Assembly (NCBI GenBank): GCA_028689065.1
Contig: JAQTWX010000004.1
Location: 1-61,782, forward strand
Direction of reading: 5' to 3'
From: Candidatus Altimarinota bacterium
GTDB lineage: Bacteria > Patescibacteriota > Gracilibacteria > BD1-5 > UBA2023
DNA: 61,782 nt
A model generated the notes under the pieces. It was not told the origin of the DNA. It made no database searches and saw nothing but the letters and a program-made list of their open reading frames with translations. Below are positions 9,468 through 19,325 of the stretch, piece after piece. Numbering within the stretch: the stretch's first letter is position 1; each line of letters starts with the position of its first letter. Made by a program: the position numbers and the translations under genes.

Positions 9468-10052
9468 ATGTCTCACGAACAGAAAAATCCTATTGGAGAG
9501 GTTATGAAAAAACCGATTCCTATTGAGCAACAGGTAGGCATATTGAAAGATAAAGAAAAGAGAGATTTAGAAAATCAGATTGTCGATACTCTGAAGAGTC
9601 TCAATAGTCATATGACCAAGAAGGAGATTCTTGCTCTCATTCACCGTATAGAAGCAGGAAAGGGACTTGAAGGTCTTCGATCAGAACTGAGTAAAGAAAA
9701 GAAACTGGAGGATGCGGAGATTTCTGATGAAGCACTTCAGGATATATTAAAATTGTTTCGAGAAATCGAACAAGTGGCAGGTTCTGAACTCAAAGAACTC
9801 AAACTTGAATTGAGTCGATTAAATGAATCGAAAGAGTATACCATTGATAAAGCAATGTATCTCAGCTCAAAATTTCCTTGGATAAAGAAACTAGAGGATA
9901 GTAAACTTGGAAAAAATATCGTTATAGATATCGCAGGAATTACGGTTGGAGCACTTGATTCAGCACATGCAATAGTCAAATTTCTCCTGACACTTCTGGG
10001 AGATTTGGTAATGTTACCAAAACACATTGCAGATGAAGTACGAAAGAAATAG
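9468..10052 (+). CDS. helical protein of unknown function
   Basis: 194 residues, Lys/Glu/Leu-rich and probably mostly alpha-helical; residues 30-140 have coiled-coil character. Near the C terminus (about 148-188) a weakly hydrophobic stretch containing IVIDIAGITVGALDS could associate with the membrane. I recognise no family. It follows the TPR lipoprotein by 24 bases, is likely in the same transcript, and ends before a terminator. Confidence 0.55.
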   Translation: MSHEQKNPIGEVMKKPIPIEQQVGILKDKEKRDLENQIVDTLKSLNSHMTKKEILALIHRIEAGKGLEGLRSELSKEKKLEDAEISDEALQDILKLFREIEQVAGSELKELKLELSRLNESKEYTIDKAMYLSSKFPWIKKLEDSKLGKNIVIDIAGITVGALDSAHAIVKFLLTLLGDLVMLPKHIADEVRKK

Positions 10053-10063
10053 TTACACAGAAG

Positions 10064-10093
10064 AAAAATGGTTGGATCTCCAACTATTTTTTT
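10064..10093 (+). terminator. terminator after the TPR lipoprotein unit
   Basis: Stem GTTGG-ATCT-CCAAC (10071-10084) followed by a T-run. Confidence 0.75.
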
Positions 10094-10175
10094 ATTGCAA
10101 AATCCTCTTTTTTCTCTATACTCTCGCTCATCTTCTTTTTAGGGGCATTTTACATATACTAATTAGTTATCAATT

Positions 10176-11264
10176 ATGAAAGTTGGAATCGTCGGACTCC
10201 CAAATGTTGGAAAATCTACTCTTTTTAATGCCCTTACTAAATCATATTCTGCTGAGGCAGCAAACTTTCCATTCTGTACTATCGAGCCGAATGTCGGAAT
10301 AGTAAATGTAAATGATTATCGTCTCCAAGAACTCTGCAAGACAGTGAATGGACAGAAAATAGTTCCTGCCACTGTTGAGTTCGTAGATATTGCCGGACTT
10401 GTAGAATGAGCAAGCAAGGGAGAGGGGCTGGGAAATAAATTTCTTTCTCATATCCGACAGGTGGATGCGATTCTTCAGGTTGTTCGAGCTTTTGATGATT
10501 CGAATGTACATCATGTCTCTGGTTCGGTGAATCCGAAACGAGATATAGAGATTATCAATACCGAGCTTATCATTGCTGATCTTGAGACGATTGATCGTCG
10601 AATAGGGGATAATGCGAAAAAAGCACGTTCTGGAGATAAGGAAGCAGTGGCTCGTACTCCGATTTATGAAACTCTTAAAGCACATCTTGAAGCTGGAAAA
10701 TTAGCTATAACTCTGGAGCTTGATGAAGAACAAAAGGCTCTTATTTCCGATCTCTTCCTCCTTACGAACAAGCAGTTTATTTACGCAGTAAATGTTACGG
10801 AGGACAAACTTCTCACAAGCGAAGCGGAACTCCGAGAAATTACTGGTATTTCTGAACCGAATATTCCTGTGCTTCCAGTAAGTGCGAAACTTGAGATGGA
10901 GATGCTTGAATTTAGTGAAGAAGATCGAACTGCGTTTCTCGCAGATTATGGAGTGACAACCAATCCTATGGATACGATAATCTCTACATGTTACCATCTC
11001 CTCGGGCTTCAGTACTACTTTACTGCTGGAGAGATAGAGGTTCATGCTTGGACGATTCATCAAGGATGGAAAGCTCCTCAGGCAGCAGGAGTAATTCATA
11101 CTGATTTTGAGAAGAAATTTATCAAGGCAGATACTGTGAATTGGAAAGATCTTGTTGATTGTGGAGGTTGGGCAAATGCTCGTGAAAAAGGAAAGGTTCG
11201 AATGGAAGGAAAAGAATATATCGTGCAGGATGGAGATGTAATGCTTTTTAAATTTGGAGGATAA
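10176..11264 (+). CDS. ychF: ribosome-associated ATPase/GTPase YchF (OLA1 family)
   Basis: 362 residues, full family length once the TGA at 10407-10409 is read as Gly. That codon falls in the near-universal switch segment [19 protein letters not shown], where the standard code would cut the protein at residue 77. P-loop GLPNVGKST is at residues 7-15, and the C-terminal TGS domain ends with [14 protein letters not shown]. YchF binds ribosomes and prefers ATP. This gene is among the clearest evidence for the altered code in the window. It stands alone between two terminators. Confidence 0.98.
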
Positions 11265-11290
11265 GAGGAAAATAGATATTTTTTAAATAT

Positions 11291-11327
11291 AAAATCGTAT
11301 TTTTCTTTTAAAAATACGATTTTTTTG
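11291..11327 (+). terminator. terminator after ychF
   Basis: AAAATCGTATTTTT / AAAAATACGATTTT hairpin with a 5-base loop and trailing T-run. Confidence 0.8.
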
Positions 11328-11390
11328 CAATAAATGCCCGAATAGTGTAATCTGAAGCTATAAATAATTTTTGTAGAAAACTCTAGTTCT

Positions 11391-12338
11391 ATGCCTACGA
11401 ATCTAAAATCTCAACATATATTCACAGAAGGTGATGTTATTCATGTACTGGAAAATCCTCCCAAAAATACAAACAATGGTGGTGTATCTGATGTATTAGA
11501 TGAAACACGTAGTACTTTTGCGATGATTGATATTGCATCACCTGATTTTCCAGAAGTAAAAGTGCCCTTTACAAAGATTGCTCATAAGTCTTCTAGGTGA
11601 AATCATACTCAAGATTCTAACTCAAATATTAGTAAAGAAATATCAGAGTCTGAAAATGAATCAGAAATACCAGCAAATACTCCTTCTATTGGAATGCCTA
11701 ATGAGGATGATCCATTTGACTTAGATTTTACTCAAAGCAATCCAGAGTTTACTTCAAATGAATGAATAAAAGACAAAGCTGTTCTTGTGCAGGGTCTTGA
11801 AGAATTAAAAGGAACACTGGAATGAATATTGCCAAATTTTCTCCACTCTAAAGAACGAGAAGATATTATGCTAGATATAGCAACACAAGAGGCCAACTGG
11901 GATAAGATGGAATTAAAAGATGTTGTTATCAAAAAAAAGGAAGTGAGTATGTGGAGCGAGATTCTAAATAGTGTTAAAGAGAGTGATTTTATTCCTCAAA
12001 AAACCGTAACAACACTTGAGAGAGGAGAGATACTAGAACTGGTTATCAAGTGATTTGAAAGTTTCCGGATTGTAAAGATACGAACTGTTGATAAGGATGG
12101 ATACTCTATGAGTGTTATACAATTTACAGTAGAAGACCCAAAAAATAAAGACCCAAAAAATAAGAAGTATATTACTGTAAAGGGGAGTTATGTAATGCGA
12201 CTTCCTCTTGTTAAATGAGGTACTATTTCTCTCTTGAATACGAAAATGGACTGTATCGCAAGTCACGAGATAGAAGGTATTTATTTAAATAAGCAACAAG
12301 GTTCACTTCTCAAGGGGTTTTTTAAGCTTTTCTCGTAG
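11391..12338 (+). CDS. protein of unknown function
   Basis: 315 residues with five TGA-encoded glycines (for example at 11598-11600 and 11763-11765). The protein is acidic and soluble in appearance, with no signal peptide or membrane helix. An N-terminal stretch (about 1-70), a Ser/Glu/Asn-rich likely disordered linker (about 75-125), a helical middle (about 125-200) and a C-terminal part with alternating hydrophobic residues that may form beta strands. A short tandem DPKNK occurs twice near residue 250. No family recognised. Stop is TAG at 12336. Confidence 0.5.
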
Positions 12339-12348
12339 TAAATAGAGC

Positions 12349-12403
12349 TTGACTTTTTTATAAAATCAATACACTGTTAGCACACACGTTAAATATGTGC
12401 TAG
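12349..12403 (+). promoter_or_regulatory. promoter with CIRCE-like operator
   Basis: TTGACT at 12349-12354 and TACACT at 12370-12375 form a promoter with a short 15-base spacer. Immediately after, TTAGCACAC (12377-12385), nine bases, ATGTGCTAG (12395-12403) matches the HrcA operator CIRCE (TTAGCACTC-N9-GAGTGCTAA) at 14 of 18 positions with the exact 9-base spacer, overlapping the expected start of transcription. A second small hairpin, GCTTG / CAAGC, follows at 12424-12438. Confidence 0.5.
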
Positions 12404-12511
12404 ATATAAAAAGTACTGTTTCTGCTTGTTTGTCAAGCGAAAAAAGATGAGAAAATTGAATAAATATACAAAAAAGGATAATATACTTATATATATCAAA
12501 CTCATTCATCT

Positions 12512-12853
12512 ATGAACTACTTCATTATAAAAAACATTGTCGAAACTACTCTCCAACACTTTGCATGCAAAGAATGTGGTGCGAAAGCAACAGAACAAAA
12601 TATTCAAATTATCGGAACGGCTGGAAATAGTCTCAATATGGAAGTAATATGTCCAGAATGTCAGACGTCCGGGATTATTAAGGCAGAGATGAATATAATG
12701 GGGGTAAATACTTCACCAGCACAGTTTGCAGAACAACTGAAAAAAACAGTAGGGGATAAACGAAAACAAGAAGCCATAAAAGATGCGGATATTATAAAAG
12801 TTCGTGAAGACCTTCAGAAAACTCATTCAGTAAGCGATCTTTTTAATTCTTAA
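12512..12853 (+). CDS. small zinc-ribbon protein of unknown function
   Basis: 113 residues. Two CxxC pairs, CKEC (about 19-22) and CPEC (about 50-53), separated by about 27 residues form a probable zinc ribbon. The C-terminal half is helical and Lys/Glu-rich. Soluble, no signal peptide. It is the first gene after the promoter with the CIRCE-like element, so it may be heat-inducible, and it probably forms a unit with the membrane coiled-coil gene 11 bases downstream. No family recognised. Confidence 0.55.
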   Translation: MNYFIIKNIVETTLQHFACKECGAKATEQNIQIIGTAGNSLNMEVICPECQTSGIIKAEMNIMGVNTSPAQFAEQLKKTVGDKRKQEAIKDADIIKVREDLQKTHSVSDLFNS

Positions 12854-12864
12854 TTATTTGTTGT

Positions 12865-13299
12865 ATGATAGGTAAAATATTTGCGAGTATTATACTTATA
12901 TCAGTACTCTACATTTTTGGTATTTTCTTTGCGCCGAATCTTACAGATAGCGTTGCAGAAAAGCTCGGAATTACTTCGGTAAATACCATTATTCGTCAAA
13001 TAAAGAATGGAGTAGATTCTACTTCCGAAACTCTTTTGCAGATTAATGATGCTTCATGAGCTGTAAATAGTGTGCGTGACATTGTAGATCAGGCAAATGA
13101 GAAAATAAATCAGACTACCGAGATGATAAATACTATTCGCCAGACAGGAGAACAAACAATACAACAAGTACAAAAAACGGCTGATTCTATTAGAAAAGCA
13201 GGTGAGGCTATCACGGAAGTACAGAACAATATTACGAGTCTTGTTACTCTCTCAGGGACTACTACTGAAAGTGGAACAACCACAGGAACAGGAAAATAA
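12865..13299 (+). CDS. membrane-anchored coiled-coil protein
   Basis: 144 residues with one TGA-Gly at 13057-13059. An N-terminal membrane helix (about 4-22) is followed by a long Gln/Thr/Ile-rich amphipathic helix (about 60-125) containing repeated TxxQxIQQVQKT-like heptads, then a Thr/Gly/Ser tail. The layout resembles small apolipoprotein-like or methyl-accepting-like helical proteins, but no family is clear. Follows the zinc-ribbon gene at 11 bases and precedes a terminator. Confidence 0.5.
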
Positions 13300-13310
13300 A
13301 AATGAGAAAT

Positions 13311-13340
13311 AAAAAAACCGGGTGAAAATCCGGTTTTTTT
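13311..13340 (+). terminator. terminator
   Basis: AAAAAACCGG-GTGAAAAT-CCGGTTTTTT hairpin with T-run. Confidence 0.8.
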
Positions 13341-13436
13341 ATAAGGAGACTCATCTATTCTCGAGAAGAAAAATTTTACTTTTCTTCTATTTTCCGTACT
13401 ATTCCTGTAATCAATTGTATAACTCCTTTCTTTCTC

Positions 13437-13784
13437 ATGAATCTTCTTCAAGCCTTCTTTATCGTATCCGGCTTTATTATCTTTATTATTGCATTTGATA
13501 TAGCGAAGCGACAGAAGTTCAACGCACTTCATTTTCTCGTTTTTATCGGAATCGGAATCGGACTTTTTGTGTTCACGATTTTCCCGAATATCTTGAATAA
13601 GATGGGGCAGATATTTGGACTCCAACGAGGAGCAGATGTACTTGTTTATGTAAGTATCGTCTTTCTTTTTTATTTTGTCCTCCTCCTTCTTAATAAAACA
13701 GAAAAAAATCGTGAAGATGTTACACGACTTGTTCGAGAGATTAGTGTTTTAGAAGATAAGCTCAATCAACATGACCGTAAATAA
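13437..13784 (+). CDS. DUF2304 family membrane protein
   Basis: 115 residues with three hydrophobic segments (about 3-20, 32-50 and 68-85) and a Glu/Lys-rich C-terminal helix. The size, topology and position directly before a family 2 glycosyltransferase match DUF2304 proteins, which are found beside dolichol/polyprenyl-phosphate sugar transferases and are thought to help them at the membrane. Its last 14 bases overlap the start of that glycosyltransferase, which argues for coupled translation. No TGA codons. Confidence 0.7.
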   Translation: MNLLQAFFIVSGFIIFIIAFDIAKRQKFNALHFLVFIGIGIGLFVFTIFPNILNKMGQIFGLQRGADVLVYVSIVFLFYFVLLLLNKTEKNREDVTRLVREISVLEDKLNQHDRK

Positions 13785-14481
13785 GAATGAAATTATATTC
13801 CTTATAAGAGCCTATAATGAAGCACCCCGCATTGCTCCAGTTATAGAGTCGATTTTGAATGCATGATTTTCTCATATTCTCATCGTGGATGATGGTTCAA
13901 AAGACGATACTATGGAAGTATTGTCACGATTCCCAAATCTTCACACTGTTCATCACCCCTTTAATCGTGGAGGTGGAGCCGCACTGGAGACAGGATTTGA
14001 ATATATTCGTCGTAATGGAGAAGAGATGGGAATTAAGTATGTTGTGACTTTTGATGCGGATGGACAGCATCATGTTGAAGATGTACCAGTTTTTATGGAG
14101 GCGTTTCGAAAAGATTCGTCGCTCGATCTTGTACTCGGTTCTCGTTTTGTTGTAAAAACGCAAACAAATGTTCCATTTTTTCGCCGACTTACACTTCTCG
14201 GCGGACAGTTCTTTACTCTCTTTATCAGTGGTATTTGGCTGACCGATGCTCATAATGGATTCCGGATGTTACGACTGGAAACAGTAAAAAAAATCCATCT
14301 TACTATGGACGGTATGGAGTATGGCTCCGAATTTGTCGATGAGATAAAGCGTCAGAAATGTCACTTTATAGAAGTTCCGGTAAATGTGACCTATACCGAT
14401 GATACGCTCGCAAAAGGACAACATCTCGGAGGTATCTGGAGAATCGTCTCAAAGATGATATGGAAGAAATATTTTAATTAG
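13771..14481 (+). CDS. family 2 glycosyltransferase, polyprenyl-phosphate type
   Basis: 236 residues from the ATG at 13771; one TGA-Gly lies at 13864-13866. GT-A fold: IIFLIRAYNEAPRIAPVI, then ILIVDDGSKDDT (UDP/GDP-sugar binding), the metal-binding FDADGQH near residue 95, and ADAHNGFR-like acceptor region TDAHNGFRML. The absence of a membrane domain and the overlap with DUF2304 suggest a dolichol-phosphate-mannose-synthase-like enzyme making a lipid-linked sugar. Part of the plus-strand half of the polysaccharide region. Confidence 0.88.
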
Positions 14482-14496
14482 CATCCAGACAAAAAA

Positions 14497-15357
14497 ATGC
14501 CGAAAGTTTCTATCCTCGTCTGTTCTTATAATGCCGGGAAATACGTCGCTGGCACGATTCGGAGTGTTCTCGATCAAACTTACGTCGATTTCGAGCTCCT
14601 CATCCTTGATAATGCTTCGACCGATGGAACGAGAGAATACATAAAAGAATTCAACGACCCGAGAATCACGCTCTTCGAGGGACAGGAGAATATTGGTCCA
14701 TACGCTGGACTAAATTACTTACTCAAAAGAGCGAAAGGGGAGTATATAGCAATCCAAGACCATGACGATATCTGGCACCCAGAGAAACTTGCACGACAAG
14801 TTGCTTTTTTGGATGAGAATAACGAATATGTTGGATGTGCTTGCACGATGGTCATGTACTATGAGGCGGACAGGAAGTATTTCGAGTATTTCCTCGGTGA
14901 TACGACCGATTATGCCCTCCATCCGAGCATAGTGTACCGAAATAAAGCAAATCTTCGCTATGACGTGAATATACCATATATGACGGATGCCTATTTCCTG
15001 AAACAAACTCTTTGCCAAGGACAGAAACGAATCCATAATCTCCGCGATTCACTTGCGCTCCATATCGTGAAGGGGGCACATGGGAACTATAGTTACCGAT
15101 GGTTCCAGCTCAATATGGCGAATATCCGCCGAATTATCCAAGTTCATGGACATTCGCTTTATAGTCTCGTTGTTCTCGGGTTCGAGATTCAGAGAAAGAT
15201 ACTTTATCCAGTATTAAATAAGATTCGGGCATTTGCTCTCATTGCCCAGATTGAGCGCTTGCCATTCCGTATACTCGGATATAAAGTTCATTCTGCCGAT
15301 GCGGAAATAAAGAATCCGATGATACAAAAACTCTTTTCGTATCTGCTGGTGAAATAA
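14497..15357 (+). CDS. family 2 glycosyltransferase
   Basis: 286 residues, no TGA codons. GT-A core: VSILVCSYNAGKYVAGTI, ELLILDNASTDGT and the metal site IAIQDHDDIWHPEKL near residue 90. The C-terminal third is Arg/Tyr-rich and may bind the acceptor. It follows the preceding glycosyltransferase by 15 bases in one operon, and its codon use is richer in GC than the minus-strand glycosyltransferases. The sugar and acceptor cannot be told from sequence. Confidence 0.88.
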   Translation: MPKVSILVCSYNAGKYVAGTIRSVLDQTYVDFELLILDNASTDGTREYIKEFNDPRITLFEGQENIGPYAGLNYLLKRAKGEYIAIQDHDDIWHPEKLARQVAFLDENNEYVGCACTMVMYYEADRKYFEYFLGDTTDYALHPSIVYRNKANLRYDVNIPYMTDAYFLKQTLCQGQKRIHNLRDSLALHIVKGAHGNYSYRWFQLNMANIRRIIQVHGHSLYSLVVLGFEIQRKILYPVLNKIRAFALIAQIERLPFRILGYKVHSADAEIKNPMIQKLFSYLLVK

Positions 15358-15389
15358 ATCCCTTGTTTGTAAACAAGGGATTTATTTAT
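15356..15389. terminator. terminator between convergent glycosyltransferase operons
   Basis: AAATCCCTTGTTT-GT-AAACAAGGGATTT hairpin with flanking A- and T-runs; it overlaps the stop codons of both convergent genes. Confidence 0.85.
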
Positions 15390-16348
15390 TCTCATCTTTT
15401 GATGATAATCTTAAGCATTTTCTTTATCAAGAATGCAGGCAATAAGTTCATTACCAATATTCATATCTTATAAATCGGATTGGAAAGAGGCGATAGTTTG
15501 AACGACTTGAAGAGAAACAAAAGACTCTCTTTTTTTTCTATCTTTTCCAGATGAGCAACGGATTTGAGCAGATCTATGAAAGACAATTTCAAGTCAAATA
15601 AGCGTTGGTCTATAAATCAGATTTTGAGGTACTCATTTATCTGTATTTCGAGATCGTTAAAGAGTTTTATGTATTGGGATGAAACATTTCCGATATGTCG
15701 TCTATAGAGGGTCATGGAATCATCTATTCCATAGATAGGATATTTGGTTGATATACGGAAGAATAAATCCCAATCCGATACGGAATAGAGTTTGTCATCC
15801 GTTATATTTACTATCTTTTCTGTTTCCAGCACATCTTTTCGTATCATGAGCGTGGAGTATGATCCATAGAAGGTCTCATGTTTGATAAACTGCTCTTTTG
15901 TAAGTTTCTGGTTTTTGAGATAAAATGGCGCCTTTGCGAGGAAATTCCTATGGAATATCTTTCATTCAGCATCTATGAAATCAAGATTATTATATACGAG
16001 AGCGAGTCCCGGATACTGCTCGAATATTTTCAATTTCTTCTCCAGATTTTCGGGTAAATAGATATCATCTCCCTCAAGAAAAGCAACATATTCACTCTCA
16101 GAAGAAACTTGTGAAAGAAGGAAATTCATATTATCGATAATCCCTTTATTCGGAGTATGGTGCCAGGCTTTAATACGAGAATCTTTTTGAGTATATTCTT
16201 GTATAATATCCCAAGTGGCATTATCTGGACTATCATCTCCAATAAGAAGCTCCCAATTACTAAAAGTTTGGGTGAGAATAGAATCTATCGTTTGTGCGAT
16301 AAATTTCTCGTGTCTGTAGGTAGTGGTGATAATGGAGATTTTGGGCAT
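15386..16348 (-). CDS. family 2 glycosyltransferase
   Basis: 320 residues with TGA as Gly. GT-A core: MPKISIITTTYRHEKFIAQT, ELLIGDDSPDNAT and the metal site AFLEGDDIYLPENL near residue 90; YSVSDWDLFFRIS is the usual acceptor-side pattern. The C terminus ends in a hydrophobic and basic stretch (ILVMNLLPAFLIKKMLK) that may attach to the membrane. Last gene of the long minus-strand polysaccharide operon, separated from the upstream gene by about 96 bases. Confidence 0.88.
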
Positions 16349-16444
16349 ATTATTCGTTTGTTTTCAAAGTAAAATCTTATATATTTTCTGGTTCTGGATA
16401 CTTAGTATCATCAATAATATCTTTTTATGGGGAATGAAAAAATT

Positions 16445-17551
16445 TTATACCGAATTTATAAGTAAGAGAAATTTTCTATATTGTTCTTCTAGACTAAAAT
16501 ACAATGCTCTTTCTTTTCATTTTTCACTATAGAAATTTCTTTCAGTCTGGTTATTAACCATTTCTAATATGGTATTTCATAGTGAATCTGGACTTGGATT
16601 ATCCAATAATAATGCTCATTGGCTTTCTCCGACTGTTTCGATGATTCATGAATTCTTTACTGCAATACAAGGTATTCATATATACATAGCTTCTATGAGA
16701 GCAAGACAGAATGACTCAGTTTTTGAAGTGAAAACGAATAATGAACTTTTGCTAAGATATTTATATGGATTGATTTGGAATCAAAGAAAATGTACCTTAT
16801 TTTCGATATTCAATTCCTTTGCTAATAATTGTAATTTATTCAGACTTGGTCCATCTCCTATGAATAGAAGATGTTCTGATATTGTAGTATGAATGCAACT
16901 ATAGGCTTTTATTAAAAGTTCTTGATTCTTTAGGTCACAGAGTGTTCCAACATTGATGATATATCTGTAATTTATATCAATCGGCTCTTGTTTTAGTGTA
17001 TCGATTTTTTCTATATCAATTCCATTATGAATAACATCTATGTTTCATTGAATTTTATAATGTTGTCGCAATGACTCAGCTATTATGTTTGATACGCAAA
17101 CAAATGATTCTGATTCTCTTCTTAATGCAAAAACAATTGCATTAAAAAACCTAATGGAAAGTCATTGAACAAAAGGATGTTGTTGAATAAAATTGAAGGT
17201 GTCTTCGTGATGAGTAAGTATTCTTTTGGTTTTATAAAAATATCGAGTGATGAGGTTTATGAGATTCGAATGGGAACTGAAACTTATGATAACATCAGGT
17301 TTGTATTGTCGTATAATTGAAATGCTCTTGAAGATTTGTAAAAATAAACTAATCCAAGCCCTAAATGGAAATGGACGAGTTCAAACGCAAATATTTCTTA
17401 TTTCTCAGTCTATATTATATTTGTTATTGTTCTCACTGTCTAAGACAATTGTTAAAGTATTGTTCTCTTGAGTGAAGCGGTGTTCTAAATCGCTACAAAC
17501 CTTATTTGATCCTCCATCATAGAGAGAATTTGTTATAAACAGTATTTTCAT
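16445..17551 (-). CDS. GT4-type (GT-B fold) glycosyltransferase
   Basis: 368 residues. The N-terminal Rossmann-like domain starts MKILFITNSLYDGGSNKV; the nucleotide-sugar side shows VIHNGIDIEKI, YIINVGTLCDLKNQELLIKA, LLFIGDGPS, and ESFCLALIEAMYIGIPCIA (the EX7E region), all typical of the WaaG/PimA superfamily. Most glycines in these loops are encoded by TGA, so the standard code shatters the gene. Its ATG overlaps the stop of the FkbM gene as TAATG. Confidence 0.87.
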
Positions 17552-18441
17552 TATATAGATTTTTTACAAAAAATATCGGATTGTCATGTTCATTTACTCA
17601 CAGTTCTAAAATAATCTACATTATTTTCTATCTTTGATAGACTTGAATCAAGTTCAATATTATATAGTTCAAATCATAAATTATTTAATTCATTCAAAAT
17701 ATTTATTGAATAATTTTCATAATTTTCTTCCTTTGATTTATATATAATAGGACTGTATTCAAAAATAATCTTTAAATTGTTTTCCTTTAAAATATTTTTC
17801 ATTCATAGAATAGCATCATATTCAAATCATTCGATATCCATTTTTATAAAGTCTATTCTAGCTCTCTTTAAAAAGTCATCTAGTTTCACTACTTCAATAG
17901 TTTCTTTTAAAGAGTCATTATGATTCCCTCTTTTTATTATTGAAGTCGCTCCAGGATTGGATTCATCATAAAATAATTCAAACTTAGATTTCTCTTTTCA
18001 TACTCAAAACTTATAGATTTGAATATTTTTGAAGTTATTTACTTCTATATTTCTTGAAAGTTTCTGAAAATTGTCTTTATTTGGTTCAAAGGAAATTACT
18101 TTTCAGGTCTCTCAAACAAGTTTTGAAGCAAGAAGAGAATCATATCATATATTTGCACCCAAATCTAAAAAAATATCTCATTCTTTGAGATTATCTTTTA
18201 ATAATTCACTTATATGCTTTTCCCAAACTCACGAGAATTTAATCTGATCATCTATAACCCTTCAGGCAGACAAGAACATCTTGAATCAATAATTTATTTC
18301 TTTTAATATAATCTCATTCTTTGAGATTTTTTTATAAAAAGCATTAATTTGTTTAAAAGGAAAATAATTTCAAATTCCGCTTCAATAAAATGGTTTTATT
18401 ATTTTTGTTAAAATATTATGAATAAGTTTCATTTTTGGCAT
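17551..18441 (-). CDS. FkbM-family methyltransferase
   Basis: 296 residues from the ATG at 18441 (a second ATG lies three codons on). SAM-binding motif I is GDIFLDLGANIGYDSLLASK with two glycines from TGA, followed by VISFEPNKDNF (motif II acid) and DFIKMDIEGFEYDAI, the FkbM hallmark near residue 205. Such enzymes O-methylate sugars in capsules, O-antigens and other glycans. Rich in TGA glycine codons. Coupled by a one-base overlap to the downstream GT4 gene. Confidence 0.88.
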
Positions 18442-18458
18442 TCGATTAATAAGTTAAA

Positions 18459-19325
18459 TTAGTTTATCCGTAAAACATATTTTCTCCAATAATTGGATAA
18501 AAAACTGTAGATTCAAATTTGTTTTATAAAGCAAATTATATATTGATTTAATATTATAAACCAAACATATTTTAAATATAACTTATATTTAAAAAATATT
18601 CATAATTTTAAATTAAATTTTTCTATAATCTCAAATTGCAAATTCAATATTCTGTGATAAATTTTTTTGAATCTATTTGCAGAATTACTACTAGAATGAA
18701 CTCTATATTTTATTAGAATTAAAGAAAGATTCTCTACCTTTATTCACATCAGTATTACTCTTGTAAAAAACTCGTAGTCCTGAATAAAATCATATTTTTT
18801 ATCATATTTTCATGTTTTATTTAGAATTTTTTTTCTAAACATTACAGATGGATTTATAAATGAGCTAGAAAAAGTCTTTAAATTTGAGACCATTTCATAT
18901 ATCTTATTATAGTCACCAATTGGAGTCATTCATCATTGTATAACTCAATTTTCATCAATAATGTCTCACCAACTTCAAATTAAACTAATATCTGGATTCT
19001 TATCCAGATATTTTATTTGTTCTGCAAATCTTTCAGATATAGAAATATCATCACTTTCCATTATGGCAATATACTCTCCCTTGGCAATAGCTAGACAGTC
19101 GTTGAGATTATCAACTATTCATCTATTTTTTGGATTATCCAAGAAAATTACTCTATTATCCTTTTCAGCATAGCTTTTGATAATTTCTTTTGAACCATCA
19201 CTCGAGCCGTCATCAGAAATAATAAACTCAAAATCAGTAAAAGTTTGATTTAATATACTATCAATACATTCTTCCAAGTATTTCGCAGTATTGTATACTG
19301 GCATTATACAGCTTATCCTTGGCAT
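18459..19325 (-). CDS. family 2 glycosyltransferase
   Basis: 288 residues. GT-A core: MPRISCIMPVYNTAKYLEEC, FEFIISDDGSSDGS and IAIMESDDISISERF (metal site near residue 87). The C-terminal 60 residues are rich in Tyr, Ile, Phe and Lys and may lie on the membrane. The ATG overlaps the stop of the preceding isomerase gene as TAATG. Stop is TAA at 18459, inside an AT-rich stretch. Confidence 0.87.

Noticed and set aside
10407-10409. UGA as tryptophan (table 4) or selenocysteine
   Set aside because: Conserved residues at the TGA positions are Gly, TGG is used for Trp throughout, and no SECIS-like structure is needed for such frequent use.
10176-11264. Interpreting split genes as pseudogenes or frameshifts
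   Set aside because: The pieces stay in the same frame, are separated only by TGA codons, and TGA sits at conserved glycines in dozens of genes. Mass pseudogenisation cannot give this pattern.
15356-15389. Short inverted repeats as CRISPR or insertion sequence ends
   Set aside because: They are single hairpins with T-runs at gene ends, so they are terminators; no spaced direct repeats or transposase occur.
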